Positions 1 to 14,161 of a stretch of 52,806 nt of DNA are shown piece by piece. Location of the stretch: the NCBI GenBank assembly GCA_054661495.1, contig BAAFSQ010000050.1, positions 1 through 52,806 on the forward strand, in the 5' to 3' direction. The position numbers and the translations under genes were made by a program. Source of the DNA: Zygophlyctis sp. KS116. Its lineage: Eukaryota; Chytridiomycota. A model generated the notes under the pieces. The model was not told the origin of the DNA. It searched no databases and saw nothing but the letters and a program-made list of their open reading frames with translations. Each line of letters starts with the position of its first letter. Within the stretch, counting starts at the first letter, position 1.

Positions 1-72
1 GAGAACCACATGTAACTCGGCGTACACCAGACTATTGTAATTTTTTTTATATAATTTTAAATAGTCCTGTAA
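1..72 (+). CDS. 3' end of an unidentified plus-strand gene (partial)
   Basis: The window opens inside what looks like the last two exons of a plus-strand gene. An intron of 28 nt (37-64, GTAA at the 5' end, TAG at the 3' end) fits the size of introns elsewhere in the window. Splicing it joins a short open frame ending in the residues TRRTPDYFL and then a TAA at 70-72. Only 14 residues are visible, so no family can be named. The reading frame is chosen because the other two either stop early or run into non-coding sequence. It converges on the PF20 gene with 54 bp between stop codons. The call rests on the intron-like segment and the open frame only. Confidence 0.4.
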
Positions 73-126
73 TGGATTTAAACATTAATTCTATTGAAAA
101 TAGATTTTTTACAAAAAATGATCATG

Positions 127-2205
127 TTACTGCAAAGTTCGTATATAGCCGTCTAAAATCATTAAACTTCATTTACCTCCACTTCCCGCTACAAGGAAGT
201 CTCCATTTTTCTCGAACGCAATCGAATATAGAGAAGAGTCCACGACAGGAACTGATCTGAGGAAAGATGCATCCTTTGATGAAAGAAAATGAAGCATTCC
301 CTCATTTGTTACTATAGCTAATGATTTGCTGGATGGGTCAAAAGCGATCTTATTTGCTGGTTTGGATCCAGTTGAGACGGAAAAGGCTTCACTGACGTTT
401 CTTACGTCCCACAATTTGACTACTCCGTCTGCATCACAAGAAGCCAAATGTTCACCCTATTTTTAAAGACACAAAAATACATTAGGAGAATAAGATATTG
501 AGTTGATGGCATTTAAATGTCCATAAAGGGTCTGGAAACATATGCCAGTCCTTGAATCCCATAAAGATACCGTTTTATCCCCAGAACAAGTGTAGAGTGT
601 ATTGGTAAAAGGCTGAAAGCCGATAGCATTGACAGAATCTGCATGCCCCCGAAAAGTTTGACGGCATTTTCCTCTAAATGCATGAATATATATATTCTTT
701 CTTACGTTGTCAGATCCCAAAGCTTAGATGTGTGATCCATTGAGCAACTGGCGAGAAAATCGCCCGTATCATGAAAAACACATCCCCATACACCTTGCGA
801 ATGGTCACTTAAAGTAAGTGTGGCAGCGCTTTTGCTGAAATCCCACAGCTTTATTGTTCCATCACCTGAAGCGGTAGCTAGATGAGTTCCCCTGAAATAT
901 TATTCGCAATATACATACTTTGGATGAAAGTTACAATCGGCAATCCAATCTTTATGCCCCTCTCCACTCATTATTAGCTCTCCAGAAGGAAAAGCCCAAA
1001 TCTTCCAGATTTTATCGTCCGATACTGAAGCTACAACATTTTTTTTAGGGTGAAAGCTGAGACTAAATATTTAGTATATCATTAAAGATCAATTACCCCG
1101 AGACAGCCATAGAATGTGCTTTAAGAGTCTGTGTGACTTTGATCGTATTGGATTTGAAGATTGGAATGTCAGTCTTCTTGGCTGGATTCGGCCGATCATG
1201 AGATGGCAATGAAACATCCTTGCCATTTTTCTTCATTTGTGCAGTTTTCTCTTCATGTGAATTACTATCAGCACTGGGCAGTTTAGATGAAGGAATTTTA
1301 GGTGATCCACTGGATATTTTTGGGGCTTTTTCAGAAGGCTTTGAGCCACCATCCAAAGCATTAGCCTTCACGTTATATATTTGCAAAATAATACTTGTGC
1401 GCTTAATCTATCTCTTTCTAATTTCATCAACATTTTCTCTTTCATCACTACTTCATATTTATGCTGTAACTGCTTAAATGTTGGCTCATAATGTTCATAA
1501 TGCTTCTTCAATCTCTTTATATCAGAAATCAGCTTATTTTTCTCTTGTGCTACTCTCTGATGATGCATTTTATGAAAATCACGCTCCTTGCGCAGCTTAT
1601 CAAATGTAGATCGAGCCTTACTAAAATTTAGGCATACTATTATTACTTTGCAATTTCTTTGTAATTGTCTACGTCTGATCTTAATTTTTCTAGTGCTAAA
1701 CTTAGCTGCTGATGCTGCTGATAGACGTCTGGCACGACAATAAGATCTTCTGGCGACAATTTTTGAAGTTGCTTATGCTCATACCATTCGTTCTCGGGTT
1801 TAAAAGAAGAAGAATACCTGAAATGCATCTAATGTCTTGTATAGTCCCTTTGATGCCAAAAAGTTTCGAAAGAAATCGTCTAAAACTTCTGGATTTTTGA
1901 TAATATCAGCCTTGACTTCTTCTGTTTTCGTAGTGGAATCTAATCCGACTAATGATTGAGATCAACTGCATGATTACCTCCAAAAAATGCCTTTTCGCTA
2001 ATATTCTTGACCGCCTTTTCAAGACTTTCTTCACCGTCAGATTCAGAGAATTCTTCGAATTCCTCAATCGGAATTTCCTCATATTCCCAATCAGCATCAG
2101 AGTCATCAATTGCGGCGTGCTCTGAAGTTGTTAAATGGCATTAATACCTTCCAAATAATATGTTTTAGCACCTTCAGCATCTGAATTCTTTGCGATTGTT
2201 GCCAT
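127..2205 (-). CDS. SPAG16: PF20/SPAG16-like axonemal WD40 protein
   Basis: Predicted 600 aa from 11 exons; the ten introns are 24-34 nt. The N-terminal third is acidic and then coiled-coil. It contains the block MHHQRVAQEKNKLISDIKR followed by EHYEPTFKQL, which is diagnostic of the PF20/SPAG16 family. The C-terminal half is a seven-bladed WD40 propeller with clear repeat ends (DGTIKLWD, DHTSKLWD, DKTVSLWD, DGVVKLWD). PF20 sits on the central-pair apparatus of motile 9+2 axonemes, so its presence implies a flagellated stage. The start is the first ATG in frame with the conserved block. The last splice gives an ending VAGSGDGYIRTLQ and a TAA at 127-129. Reading through that intron instead gives a slightly shorter C-terminus. 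Family assignment is firm. Confidence 0.93.
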
Positions 2206-2272
2206 TTCGGACACTCGGATTTATAAACGCGTTACAGAGTTAATGATACGCGCTATCAAAAAGTTATGCTCT

Positions 2273-4975
2273 TTATTTTGAATCAGGAAAAACTATTTCA
2301 TATATCTGATCATACCACTCAACAAATACGGGTGATATGCCCTCTCTGATGTAATCTGGTAATTCTTCCCAATCACTTTTGTTTGCTGCTGGAAAGATAA
2401 TAGTCTTAACTCCGGATCGTTTTGCAGCAATTGTTTTCTCCTTGACCCCACCTATTTTCAAAATCTTTCCAGTGAGGGTAATTTCTCCTGTCATTGCAGT
2501 ATCAGGAATAGTCGGCTTATCTAATGCCAAGGATAGAAGTGATGTAGCCATTGTACAACCTGCTGAAGGACCGTCTTTTGGGGTTGCTCCTTCAGGAACA
2601 TGCATATGAATCCGAGCAGTATCAAAAAAATTGTTTTCTGGGAATCGCCTTGCAAATAGCGATTTAGCAAAAGTATATGCGATTGTCGTACTTTCCTTCA
2701 TCACATCCCCCATTTGTCCAGTTTTATGAAACGAGGCTTTACTTTCAGCAGCCCTCGGCGACTCTAAAACAGACTCTATATATAGAGCAGAACCCCCTAA
2801 ACTATTATTTATACTATAATTACCCATCGCTGTCCAAGCTAAACCCATAACAACACCAGGAGGAGTACTAGCATACATTCGATCACTGGTAAATATAGGT
2901 TGACCCACATACTCCTTTAAATTTTCAAGAGTTATTTCCAGTTTATCTTTTATAGATTCGTTCACCACCTTAAATGCAGCTTTACGATAAACCTTGTCAA
3001 TTTGCTTTTTCAAATTTCGTACTCCACTTTCTCGGCAGTATGATTTGATTAAACATTCAATGGCATCTGTTTTTAACTCAACTGGGGATTCTTTCAGACC
3101 CGCTGCTTCTTTAGCAGTAGGAACTAAATATTTTGATGCTATGACTATTTTTTCTTCGGCTACGTATCCAGAGACAGTGATGACTTCCATGCGATCAAGC
3201 AGTGGACCAGGTATAGTTTCCTGAGAATTGGCCGTACAAACAAATAGGACTTTCGAAAGATCTATAGGAACATCCATGTAGTGATCTAAAAATGATGAAT
3301 TCTTAAGTTATGGGCCATAAATCAAATTACCTGCTCTGGATCTAACAATTCAAGTAAGGCTGAAGCGGGGTCACCCTGATGGCCACGACCAAGCTTATCA
3401 ATTTCATCAATCATGATCAGAGGATTTTCTGTTTGTACTTTTTTCAGAGCCTGTACTACTTTCCCAGGCATTGCCCCAACATATGTGCGTCGATGTCTAT
3501 ATATTAAACCTTTTGTAGCAATACCCTTTTATTTCAGCAACATCTGCTAAACCACCAACACTAAAGCGATAGAATTCTCTACCAAGAGCCCTTGCAATAG
3601 ATTTACCGACAGATGTTTTTCCTACACCGGGCGGTCCAACTAGAAGTATTATTTTCCCTTCCATTGATCCTCTTAATTTTCCAACAGCAATAAATTCTAG
3701 TATCCTTTCCTTGACATCTTTTAATCCATAATGATCTTCATCAAGTATGTTTTCAGCGACTTTTAAATCAAAATTTTCTTGAGAATAGTTCCCCTTGCTA
3801 TTAAAAGCCTAAAAAGTAATACCCATGGAATTGAAGTGAGCCAATCAAGATAATTTCTACTCACATTAAATTCTGATGCATTTGGCTCTAAACCTTGTAA
3901 TTTCGCAATTTCTTCAGAAAAAACCTTTTCTACGGCTTTTGGCATTTTCAAAGCAGCGGCTTTCTCTCTAAATTTGACCAATAATTTTTCCTTTCCATCT
4001 GACTCCATTCCCAATTCCTTTTTTATTCCTTTGAGTTGTTCCATTAAAAAGTATTCCTGCTGCCTTCTAGTGATTTTCTTATCAACTTCCTTTGTTATTT
4101 CCTGCTGTAATTGAACATTTGCCAATTCTTTTTTTAGTAGAAGCAAACTTTTTGAAAGTCTTTCTTCAATGACTAGCGATTCTAAAACAGATTGTAACTC
4201 TTGTGATTCACCAGATGTCAATGCAGCAGCAAAATCAGCCAATTTTGCAGGATCAGCTGAAGTTTAGAAATAATGTATTACCTGCAATATTTCCAAATTG
4301 AATTGAAGCAGCTACAATTTGATCCCTTAAAAGAGGACTTAATTTTGTAATTTCTTTTAACACGGCTACAATTTCTGCAGTTAAAGCCTTAATAACTCTA
4401 TTTTCGGGATTACATGGTTCATCCATTATATTCTCCACATTCACAAAACAAGTATTTAGACTCAGAAGCGGTGCATTGATTGCATGTATTCCATCTAAAC
4501 CTTTAAAAATCTTAGAATTACCTGCATTAGGCTCTAAATTATGCATTTTTGCAAATTCGTTTGTACTAAACAAACGATCGTCATTAATCCTAATTCTTCT
4601 ATGCGGATACAAAACAAAAGTCAAACCGTCTGATCCAGTAGATGAAGTATTTGTAATTTGAGCAAAAACTCCAGTTTTATAGATTTGATTTGTATTGGTA
4701 ATTATATCAGAGTCCGTATCTTGCTTATTTAGAAAAATGCCGACGTATGGCTTATTCTTGTCAATCATCTCTTGGAGAGCAGCGATGAGATTTGGATCTT
4801 TGACATACATTGACTTGTAAAAGCCAGGAAACAATGGCCGTTTGGTTAAAGGGACGGGAATCAACTGGGGATATTGAGGAGGAACTGTAATAGTATCCAG
4901 CTCACTTCCTGAAAGCTTAATAGCCTTTCTCTTAAGCAGCGGATGTCTGCTGTGCAAAAACCTTTTGTATATCAT
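2273..4975 (-). CDS. PIM1: Mitochondrial Lon protease (ATP-dependent, AAA+)
   Basis: Predicted 863 aa, five exons, introns of 25, 29, 28 and 29 nt. Domains in order: a basic N-terminus without early acidic residues ([17 protein letters not shown]), consistent with a mitochondrial presequence; the Lon substrate-binding domain (about 50-260); a coiled helical region; the AAA+ module with Walker [14 protein letters not shown] (about 427) and Walker [10 protein letters not shown]; and the C-terminal serine protease domain. The catalytic Ser lies in PKDGPSAG (about residue 761) and the catalytic Lys in GGVKEK. The protein degrades oxidised and unassembled matrix proteins. It is shorter than yeast Pim1 (about 1,130 aa) and near the size of human LONP1 (959 aa), mainly through a short N-terminus. 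Intron 4 falls within the [14 protein letters not shown] motif. No key residue is missing. Confidence 0.96.
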
Positions 4976-5010
4976 TCAACAGTCAAAAATTCTAGGTGAA
5001 GGCGAAACGA

Positions 5011-8000
5011 TCAAGTTATTACTCTACAATTACTACACAATGAATTCGACGTCATAATGCAATTTGTACATACTTGTCCTCCGCATGCTTTGCAATTGAA
5101 CTTGCGATCTAAAACAGTAAATTTAGCTCCACAGCGATTACATCCTTCTTCGTTTCTAAGATAGTGAATTTCAGTCCCAGATCCATCGGGCATTACGCAT
5201 GCATATACTTCCCTTTTAGATACCAACAAGAGATATCTAAAACTAGGAGCCCAAGAAATGCATGAAACAGGGTTGGGAATAGAAAGAGTAGCACTTAATG
5301 AGAGATTAATGTCACGACTCCAAAATCTTACATCGCCATTAGAATGACCTGTTACAATAAGAACAGTATCAAAAACTAGCCATTCTGGACCATCAAAGAA
5401 GGCAGCAGTAGTAATAGTATCTAGACTATTGTTTGAAACTACTTTTTTGTCAAGTTGATTTCCATTGATATCCCAGAGACCAAGAGTCGTATCATTACAT
5501 ACCAGAAAGTCGCCAGTATTTCCATTGACTTGAGTGGTGATTATATGAGAGCCAAATTCTATAGACTTTACATACTGCTTGCGGTTTAAATCCCAAATTA
5601 TAATAGATCCTAACAGATCTCCTGTAATTGCAATTGAATATGATTTACAGCAAGAAACTGTCAAAATTTTGCTTGTATGGCCACGGAAGTTTGTAAGACT
5701 TTCTACTTCAAATCTTCTCATACCACCTGATTTAATTATCCAGTAAGAAAGAATCTATAGTTATTTAAATTAAAACTTACAAAATCAGATCCTGCAGTCA
5801 AAAACTTGTCATTATCTACCCAACAACAGCTAGTGATGTGAGAAACATGAAGATTTTCAAAAACTGCAAGGTATTTTAGCGAGTCAGCGTGAAAAAGTCT
5901 TATTGATCTATCCAAATAATTCCATGACAAATATTTTAGTCCATTTGGTGATAAGACGGAGCGTTGAGGTGAAATGAACAGTCTGTCTCCTAAAACTTTA
6001 ATATCTGATATTCGCTCTTCACTTGTTTTGATCGGCTTGATTGTGCGCGAAAGTAAAGAAGGATTCTGATGAATATGCTGAATTGTGTCGGTAGGGATTG
6101 CACGCTTTGGGTGAGGCTTTTTAAATAGTTGCTGAGGTGTTTGACCAAAATTGTTTATAATTCCTATAGTCGCCTCCAGTTCAACGGCATCGGATATTTT
6201 GTCTAGTTCGACCGCCCCCTCATATGAAAGATAGTGAAAAACGTTGAGTGATTTAACTGCTTCCTCTCCCAGCTGTTTAAATCCAAAGACTAAATCTATC
6301 CATTCATGCAAATGAGCAGATACATAAGGTGATTCTAAGGCATCTCGATGTTTCTTGATAAAAATTCGAGGATCATCCTTTGCCCATGGTGGTAGCTTGA
6401 CATTATCCAACACCTCACCATTTTGTTTCGTTCCAAAATTGAATCCATTCTTATTTTCTAAAAATTCTGGAAGATAGAAAAATTCTGGAATAAGCTCCTT
6501 AACGTCTGTCGTATTCAATTCAGATGCTGACGTGTATGCTGATTCTATAGAATGAAATAAACGATCGGCATGATCAAAATTTCCTCCTTGAAGTGACAAA
6601 TACTGCTCAGTAAATGGTTCAAGTCGAATCAAATATGAGCAGACAATCATGGCAGAGCTATAGTGAGTCCCATAATGACAGGCAGGCATCACCGGATCAT
6701 CCCATAAATCAAACCGTTCTTGAAATGCCGCTGCCCGTTTCATTCCCTGCGCTCCCATCGGTTTAGAAAGATCTCGAAATGTTTTTGGGTTATTTAAATC
6801 CAATTCTTCGCTGACATAATCTGCGATAATCCATGGGAAAACCGGATATTGAGTTAAATCATTGTAAGTACGACCAGCAAGAGAATTAAGATACATTAGG
6901 TAGTTGAAGTTACTAATTTCATTATTGATCCATTTTTGTGTCATTTCCAGATTACGATTAATTCCTAGAACATTTTTCATTAACCCGGGGGCAGACATTA
7001 GAATGTTAGCATTTATTGGGGCAAAAGATTCTTCTGATTTGGAGACAATCTTTTTGTATAATCGGTTGTATAATGAATCGCGCTCTTTCTTCTTCGCAAA
7101 AGAAAGCAAGAAGTTTCTCCCATCTGTTAAAAAAAGCTCCAATGCATTATTTTGGAGCATAAAAGTCCTTTTAAAAACGTCCTTAATTTCATGAAGAGGG
7201 CATTTGCGTATATCATGATTTGTGCTTTTCCTCTTGTTCCGATTCATCGCACGAACAAACACATTTCTTTCCAGCTCTTCAATATCATTAATATCTATTA
7301 TTTCACCAGATGAAGATTTGTGAAAATTGTCGACTATATAAAGATGCTTTGTGCATTCCAGCACCATGCATTCTCTGACATGCAAACCAAAATTGACACC
7401 TAGAGCATTCTGAATTTCCAAAACTGATTCCCCGGGTTCCAGCATTCGTTTAATTTCAAGATTTAGATCTTCGGAATCAACTACATGCTCCCAATCATCA
7501 GCACTGGTTGTGCTATGGGGTGAATCCTTTGTTGATGCTATTTCAGAATCATTTAGAGCAGGACTAGAGCCATTTTTATCGAGCTGGGAGGTAAGAATAC
7601 CGGCTGTTTCTTTTTTCTTACCAGCAGATTTGACAATCGAATTCCTTATAGCACCTAAATCATCAACATTCTTTCTTAAAGAAGTTGGATTGATTTGATC
7701 CTTTGCTCGATATAGCAACTGGAAAATTGCTTTAGTATTTCTAATCATCTTCTTGCGTACTCTGTTCTTTCCTTCATCAAAATCTACAATCAGTTCAAAA
7801 AACACACCTAGTCTCCAAAATGTTTTTGGGGTAACAGAAGGACCCCAGAGACCTCTTTCTCTAGCTAAATCGTCCACGATAGTCTTCCAATCAGCAGCCC
7901 GCGAAATTTGAAATGCCTTTATATCTTGTAGTAATATTTTCTGACGTGTACGTGCAGCTTTTTGGGCTGCAGATATCAAGCTATCAGCGCGATGCGAGTA

Positions 8001-11000
8001 ATTAATCCAAAGCGATTGCTCAATATTCTTATTAGCTGACAAAGTCGATCTTCGTTCGGATTTAAAAGCACTAACCAATTTAAGGTTATAGACTTTTTGT
8101 TTTTGTTCAGTATCCCAAACAGAATCCCAGTCAGCCTTTAAATTTGCAGTAAACTGCAGTATTTGCTCTGTTCCTTCTACGGATACCTTTAAATCTTCTG
8201 TACAGTGCACATTTAAGACTTCAAAAGTATTTTCAGGAATATTCATTGTTCGAATAATTACCAGAATCTGGGACCGCTTTTCTTTGAGGAGAAATAGCAA
8301 TATTTCTGTTGCCATACTTCTGAAATGATTATATTTAACAGGGATTGCTAATGCGTAATAAAGAGAGCACTTTAAAAATAACATATCCATATTCTTCTGG
8401 CCAAATATAAGTTCAAGATTATTTAGAATCGCTTTTTCCATTAGGTGGGTTTCAAAAGTTTCGTCCCCATCCAGACTTATACGAAGCATATAGACATTAA
8501 GCCTATTGAGTTGCTTCCAGAATAATTCAATCGATAGATCAGATCTTAGAACTAACGAGAAAGCAAAACTACTGTCAGTAATTAGCAAATCCCGAATGAT
8601 AGCAATATGCAGATTATATAATTGAAAAAAATCTCCCGAATACAGGTCAGCATAAATTCTATCGACTATTAATTCAAAGAATTTGGCGATACTATTTAAA
8701 ACAGCCGTGTCACTCATATAACTTTTGCGTTTCTGAAGCTTATTTGGAAGCTCATCCAATATTTTTGAAATAAGCAACGATTGAAATTTGAATAGTTCTT
8801 CATGAACCGGAGTCGGTATCGCTTTCAAAACAAGTTCAACCGCCCGCCAGGAGCTCCAACTTCCCAAAATTGAATCGCAGACAATGGTTATCATTAATTC
8901 ATAGACTGCATCTTCTAGATTGCGACAAAGTTCCTCTATTTTATTATTGAGCGAAACGTCTTCCAATGATTCACTTTCATAATTTAACAGAGAAAAAAGC
9001 ATATCCAGAAAATAAGATATCGTATCCTCTTCGCAAATCAATTCTTTAAATTCATTGAGCTGGTACATTTGTGACATAAACTCTAGAAGTGTACAGCAAT
9101 TCGCAGTGGCAGTGACAATAGACTCATCGTCAATTATTTCTGATATGACAAAACCTTTTTCGTCCCAAGACACATTTGATAAGTATTTTGAGAACTTCTC
9201 ACTCGTATTTTTATAGTTCAAAATGTGTTCTGAAGATACTTTGATTAGACTTATGAGAGGTAAAATTGCGCCGCCTGACATATGAGATCCGGCTATATCA
9301 CTCGGCTTAAAAAGGGCTAAAAGAGTCGGTGAATTGAACTGATACTCTTTTGGAAGTAGAGATTCTTCTTTTCCGAATAGCATATCCAAAATTAGCATAT
9401 ATATTGGAATTATGTCATGGTAAAGTGGTATAGTTCTTGAAAGAACATCATATCCACTTTCATTTAATGATTCGGCAACTGAAGTATCCGACTTTGACAG
9501 CATTAAGATCTTCAGGGCAAGATAAACGCTTACTGGGTCTACATATGGTCCACAAAACAGTAATATCCAGCGAAAAGAAACCGCGCTAATGAAAGTAGCG
9601 AGGAATATAGAGTTTTCAGTTATTAAATCCAGAATTACTGTTAATATTGAGTTGCGCATGAGTAGTTTAGCCCTGATTGCTTCAGGAAGTTGCTGCATTT
9701 TTGAAGAAAATGTGAGGCGAAACTCGTCTGTTTTTTCATCAGATTTAGGCAATGTTGACAAAAGGAAAGACCAAACAAAACGCAAAGAATCTACATCAAA
9801 AGATCCCGTTAAATATTTTTTGAATATCTGAGAAAAAGACCACATGTGTATTTCATGAATTATTGATTGGGAATAAATTGCAATAAATCTCTTTATGCAG
9901 CCTTGATTAAAAACACTCTTGCAGTTAATTTCTTTACTGAGACTGCTGAAAAAAAACAAATTATGTACTTGTAATAGTCCTTGTTGGAGAAATTTGTCAA
10001 CTTTCCAAAGATCTAAATGAAGGAAAATACGGCGAAAAGCATCCGGATATGAAATCTCATCAGCTCTAAGCTATAAAATAAATTAAAGACTTACATATTC
10101 CAAGCTAGACAGTTGCGGAGCTCTACGATTATTGAATTAGTAAACAATGGAATTTTTCCGAGGAGAATAATCAAAAGTATATCAAACATTTTGTTTCTAA
10201 CCATCTCTGTTCGATTTTTAGGGCTATTTTTAAGAGTTTGATGTAACAATCGAATGCCTTTCATTAAAGAGCCAGATTCCTAAATTAAGCGAATAATGGT
10301 TACCACGCTCATATCAATAAGCCTTATAAGTATGCTGATTCCACCCAACCTCCAGATCCCATTAAATATATTGTCGAAATTGATCGAAATCAATTCTCCC
10401 CTTATTTCAATCAAACTAGGAGCGGTTTCATCCATTTTGTTGCTGACTAAATTAACAACATGCCCATTACTACTTTCCAGAATATCGAGGTAATCCAAAA
10501 ATTTTGGTTCATTCGCATATTCCTTTAATAAAACATCAACATCTGATTCGGCGAAGATAGAAAATATTATTTGATCTTCATTAATGTTCAAGTTTTCTTT
10601 CATAGAAAATGGAGCAAACACATAAGATGAAATAGCACCTACTGCGCTTATTTGATCACTTTCTGAAGGAGCTTCAGCTACGTTATATTCTATATTTGCC
10701 ACTCCCTGCCAATTTCCAGAATATTCTTGGGAGTTTCGAAACATAAATTGAATATTAGACTCTTCCAAAGCGATCTCTTCCATGAATAGCATTGGTCCCA
10801 ATCCCCACACACTTGAGTTGATATGTGAAGATGATGATTCGGGAGTGCCGACTATAACTTTGAATTTTTTTACTCCACCAGGCTGTCCCATATATCCCAT
10901 CTTAGTAGTTTCAATTAAACCACCATTGACAAAAAACTTGGTATTGTATGCAGCGAGAAATGGTTTTTGATAAACTAACCCAATATGGTACCATTTATAC

Positions 11001-14000
11001 GGCTTAAATTGAAAATCAAATATAACCGATTTGTTGGATGATTCCAGCTTCAGCTTAAAATCTGGCGAGCCGCTTAGACTAAATATTTCAGAATCGTTTA
11101 CATCATTCAGAAATTTCAAAATAGACACTCCGTTATTAGTATCAATACTTTCAAAGTAAATCCAAAAAACTAAAGAGTAGCCAGACTGAGGAGGAAAAGT
11201 TCTGCATAAATCATCGATTTGTAGAGATCCGTCACGTTCTACAGATTCAAAATGAAAATACCCCATGTTTTTGGTGCAGGTGAATGCAGTATTCAGATAA
11301 TCCATAACCGCATCTTCTTTTTTATTTTCTGAAGAATCTTGGGGGTTGTAACTTGTTAACAGATATTTTACATTTTCTAGACTTATCCCTTTGACAAAGA
11401 AGATTTTGGTAAGCTTTTTAACGATTTCTAATGTTTGTTGTATAAATGGGGAGATATCCTCTGATTCTAACGTATGAAAGTAAAATTTTGTGAGAGCCAT
11501 AGGCAATAAAGCTTGCTGCATTTCAGAAAAAAATTCCATTTTTAATTGTGATAGATGATATAGTGATTGAATTATGCAAAATTGATAAATTCCATCAATA
11601 TCTGAAATAAGCGGCACGACTGAAACCAACAATGAAGGAGTTAAACTGCATTTTTTCAATCTCTTTACCTTTTCTGAAACATTATCATGAATACAGTGAC
11701 ATATATCTAAAATATTACAATCTGCTTCATCATTATATTCTAAGAAATTGAACATATCAATAAGCGACTCTTCCCGCAAGCAAATGGCAAAAAATGCCCC
11801 CAAATTAAGTAGAAATTTTGATCTTGAGCAATTTAGCAATTGCAAGACTCTGTCCTCATCGAGGTAAAAGTCAAAATCCTTAATAGCAGATATAATAGTT
11901 TCTATCCATTTTCTGTATATATCATCACTTGCATTTTCTAAGGAAATAGTAAAAAGTGAATTTGCACCATTAAATTCCTTGAAAGATTGCTTTACATCTC
12001 GAGATGATTCAAATGCCCCTCTAAGCAAAATCAATATTTCTCCTTGTATTTCAGCTGGTGAAGAAGGATAGAGAAGAATTTGAGTTAAAAAATGAAGCGC
12101 TGAGTTTTCCAAGAGTGTACCATTTTCAGAATTGCTTTCAAAGTCGAGTAAAACCTTTTGTTAGTTGAGGGCTACATACCTTTACTACTTTCATAGTGTC
12201 TTGTTGGATATTTTCTATAGAAAGACAATCATAAATTGCTCGATTAATATCATGGCGAAAGTACGTTTGATTTTTAGGATCTTGCAAGAGGAGAATCAAA
12301 AGATCAACAATTCTAGGAAAACTTTCAATAAGTGTAAAAGGGAATTCTAATGAAGTAGATGATTTTCCCCGCGATGAAGGCGAGTAAGTCTGAGAAAAAT
12401 TGTTGATGATTTTGACAATAATGTCTAAAATGCCAATTTCCCTAAAGACAAGTAGCATTCTCTGATCTTTTTGAATGCGATTACTCAAAAATTCACAAAT
12501 TTCATCGACTACAAGCTTGGCATTGTCTTGATGAAAAACGGTTAATAAGAGTGTGAATTCCTAATGCATTATAAAAAGAAAAATACCTTGTAGGGAACGT
12601 AATTCAGTTCTGACATTATGAAATCTAAAATGTTGAAAACGTATTTCTAAAAGTTATAGAATTATAATTACACGGAGATGAGCTGAAAGAGTAACAATAT
12701 GACTAATAATATCCTTAAACAGTTCAGTCTTGAATAATATAAAATAGTTTATATGATCAGCCTTTAGAATATCCAAGATTGTTTCCAAAAGCAAATATTT
12801 TAGACTATCTGATTGCGATTCTTTAACGAGTTGAGAAATTATTGCAGTAGCCTTTAAATTCTGAGCAATAAGAGATTGATTTGCTTGCAGACTCGGAAGA
12901 TGAAAATCCTTGTGCTGAAATAGCAAGTCTGTATCATCCAATTCATAATTAGGAATTTCCACGGATAAAAATATTAACGAATACAGGGATCTGACAGATG
13001 CCTAGAATAAACCAAAAACAAAATTACTTGCTCATGAATAGAAGTTGAAGATGAATTTAATAGCTGCTTCAAAACCAAATATCCATTTTCAGATTCAAAA
13101 TCCACAAAAAGAATATTTGAAAACATTAAGGATCCCTAAAATTAAATATTAAAAAAAACCTTTAAAAGCTGAATCACTAGAGAAAATAATAAAAATGCCT
13201 TTTCAATATTTTTCTTGGATATACAATCTGTCACCCATTTCAAAATTCTCTCCATTAAACCAGCCTGATGAAATGAGGTAATTGTCTCCAATGTAAATGA
13301 GACTGATTTCCCAAAATTACGAATTATTTGGGAAATAAATTTCCCTAAAACTCTTTGATTCTCTAGAGAGTAATCTACTTGACCAAGAATTTCAAAGAGA
13401 AATGACTGATCTCCAATATCTTCCAAAGATAAATCAAAAACCGCCGAATTTAAATCAGCTATTGAAGATAATAATTCCCTTAAAACATCAGTATTATGTA
13501 AAGCATTCAAATCTGTTATTTCAGATTCTGATTTTTCTTGAAGCCTATTCTTAATCTTTAAAAGACTTGATTTTAAAAATTCCATAATTTTCAATTCTAT
13601 AAAAATAACAGAAACAGATTCATGCTTTGTAATACAAGTACAGTGCAGTACTGAAATCGCAGTAATAAATTCCTTGATTACTGTTTGCGTAGAAAAAACA
13701 GATTCTAACTTTTTAAAATCATTTTAGCAAATACCCTGATCCAACATATCAATCAATTGCTTAAGAACCAAACAACTGATAGTCTTTAATTCATTAGGCC
13801 TATTATAAGAATAAAATAGTATATACACTAATTTGAGGTCTATAGCATTTCCAAGAGAGTAAATCGATAAAAATTGCGTATTGAATTCATGAATGATATG
13901 CTCTCTCTCCTATTGATTAATGATATTTAATTTTAATAATGATAAAAAAAATGAATTACCTTGCTAGATACCAATTTTTGAATCAATTTACCCACCAACT

Positions 14001-14132
14001 CTTTTATCCTTTCTCGGTTTCTAGAAATTAGATGTAATAATACTTTATCGAAGTGTAATTATCAGTCTTTTCAGCAGAGATTCTAGCAGGTCTATCCGAT
14101 TTACGACCGAGAGCATTAGCAATCCAATCCAT
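5011..14132 (-). CDS. WDFY3: BEACH-WD40-FYVE protein, ALFY/WDFY3-like
   Basis: About 2,937 aa from 12 exons; 11 introns, ten of 23-30 nt and one of 50 nt. The N-terminal half is helical, armadillo-like and weakly conserved. A concanavalin A-like segment lies near residues 870-1060 (QSGYSLVFWIYFES, KFFVNGG). A PH-like domain follows (about 2150-2260), then BEACH (about 2300-2575) with the hallmark blocks NNEISNFNYLMYLN, SLAGRTYNDLTQYPVFPW and HYGTHYSSAMIV. WD repeats and a C-terminal FYVE-type finger with eight cysteines (CNRC, CKAC, CTNC, CSNC) complete the protein. This order matches ALFY/WDFY3, a scaffold for selective autophagy of aggregates. The basic RRHHC-type motif of FYVE is degenerate here (RKFNC), so PI3P binding may be weak. 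The start is the only upstream ATG in frame; it lies 29 bp from the divergent lyase start. Confidence 0.93.
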
Positions 14133-14161
14133 TCTCGCGCTATAGGAAAATAACCAATATT

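Noticed and set aside
9589-9831. Plus-strand frame opposite the BEACH gene
   Set aside because: Lies within a long continuous minus-strand coding exon and has no domain.
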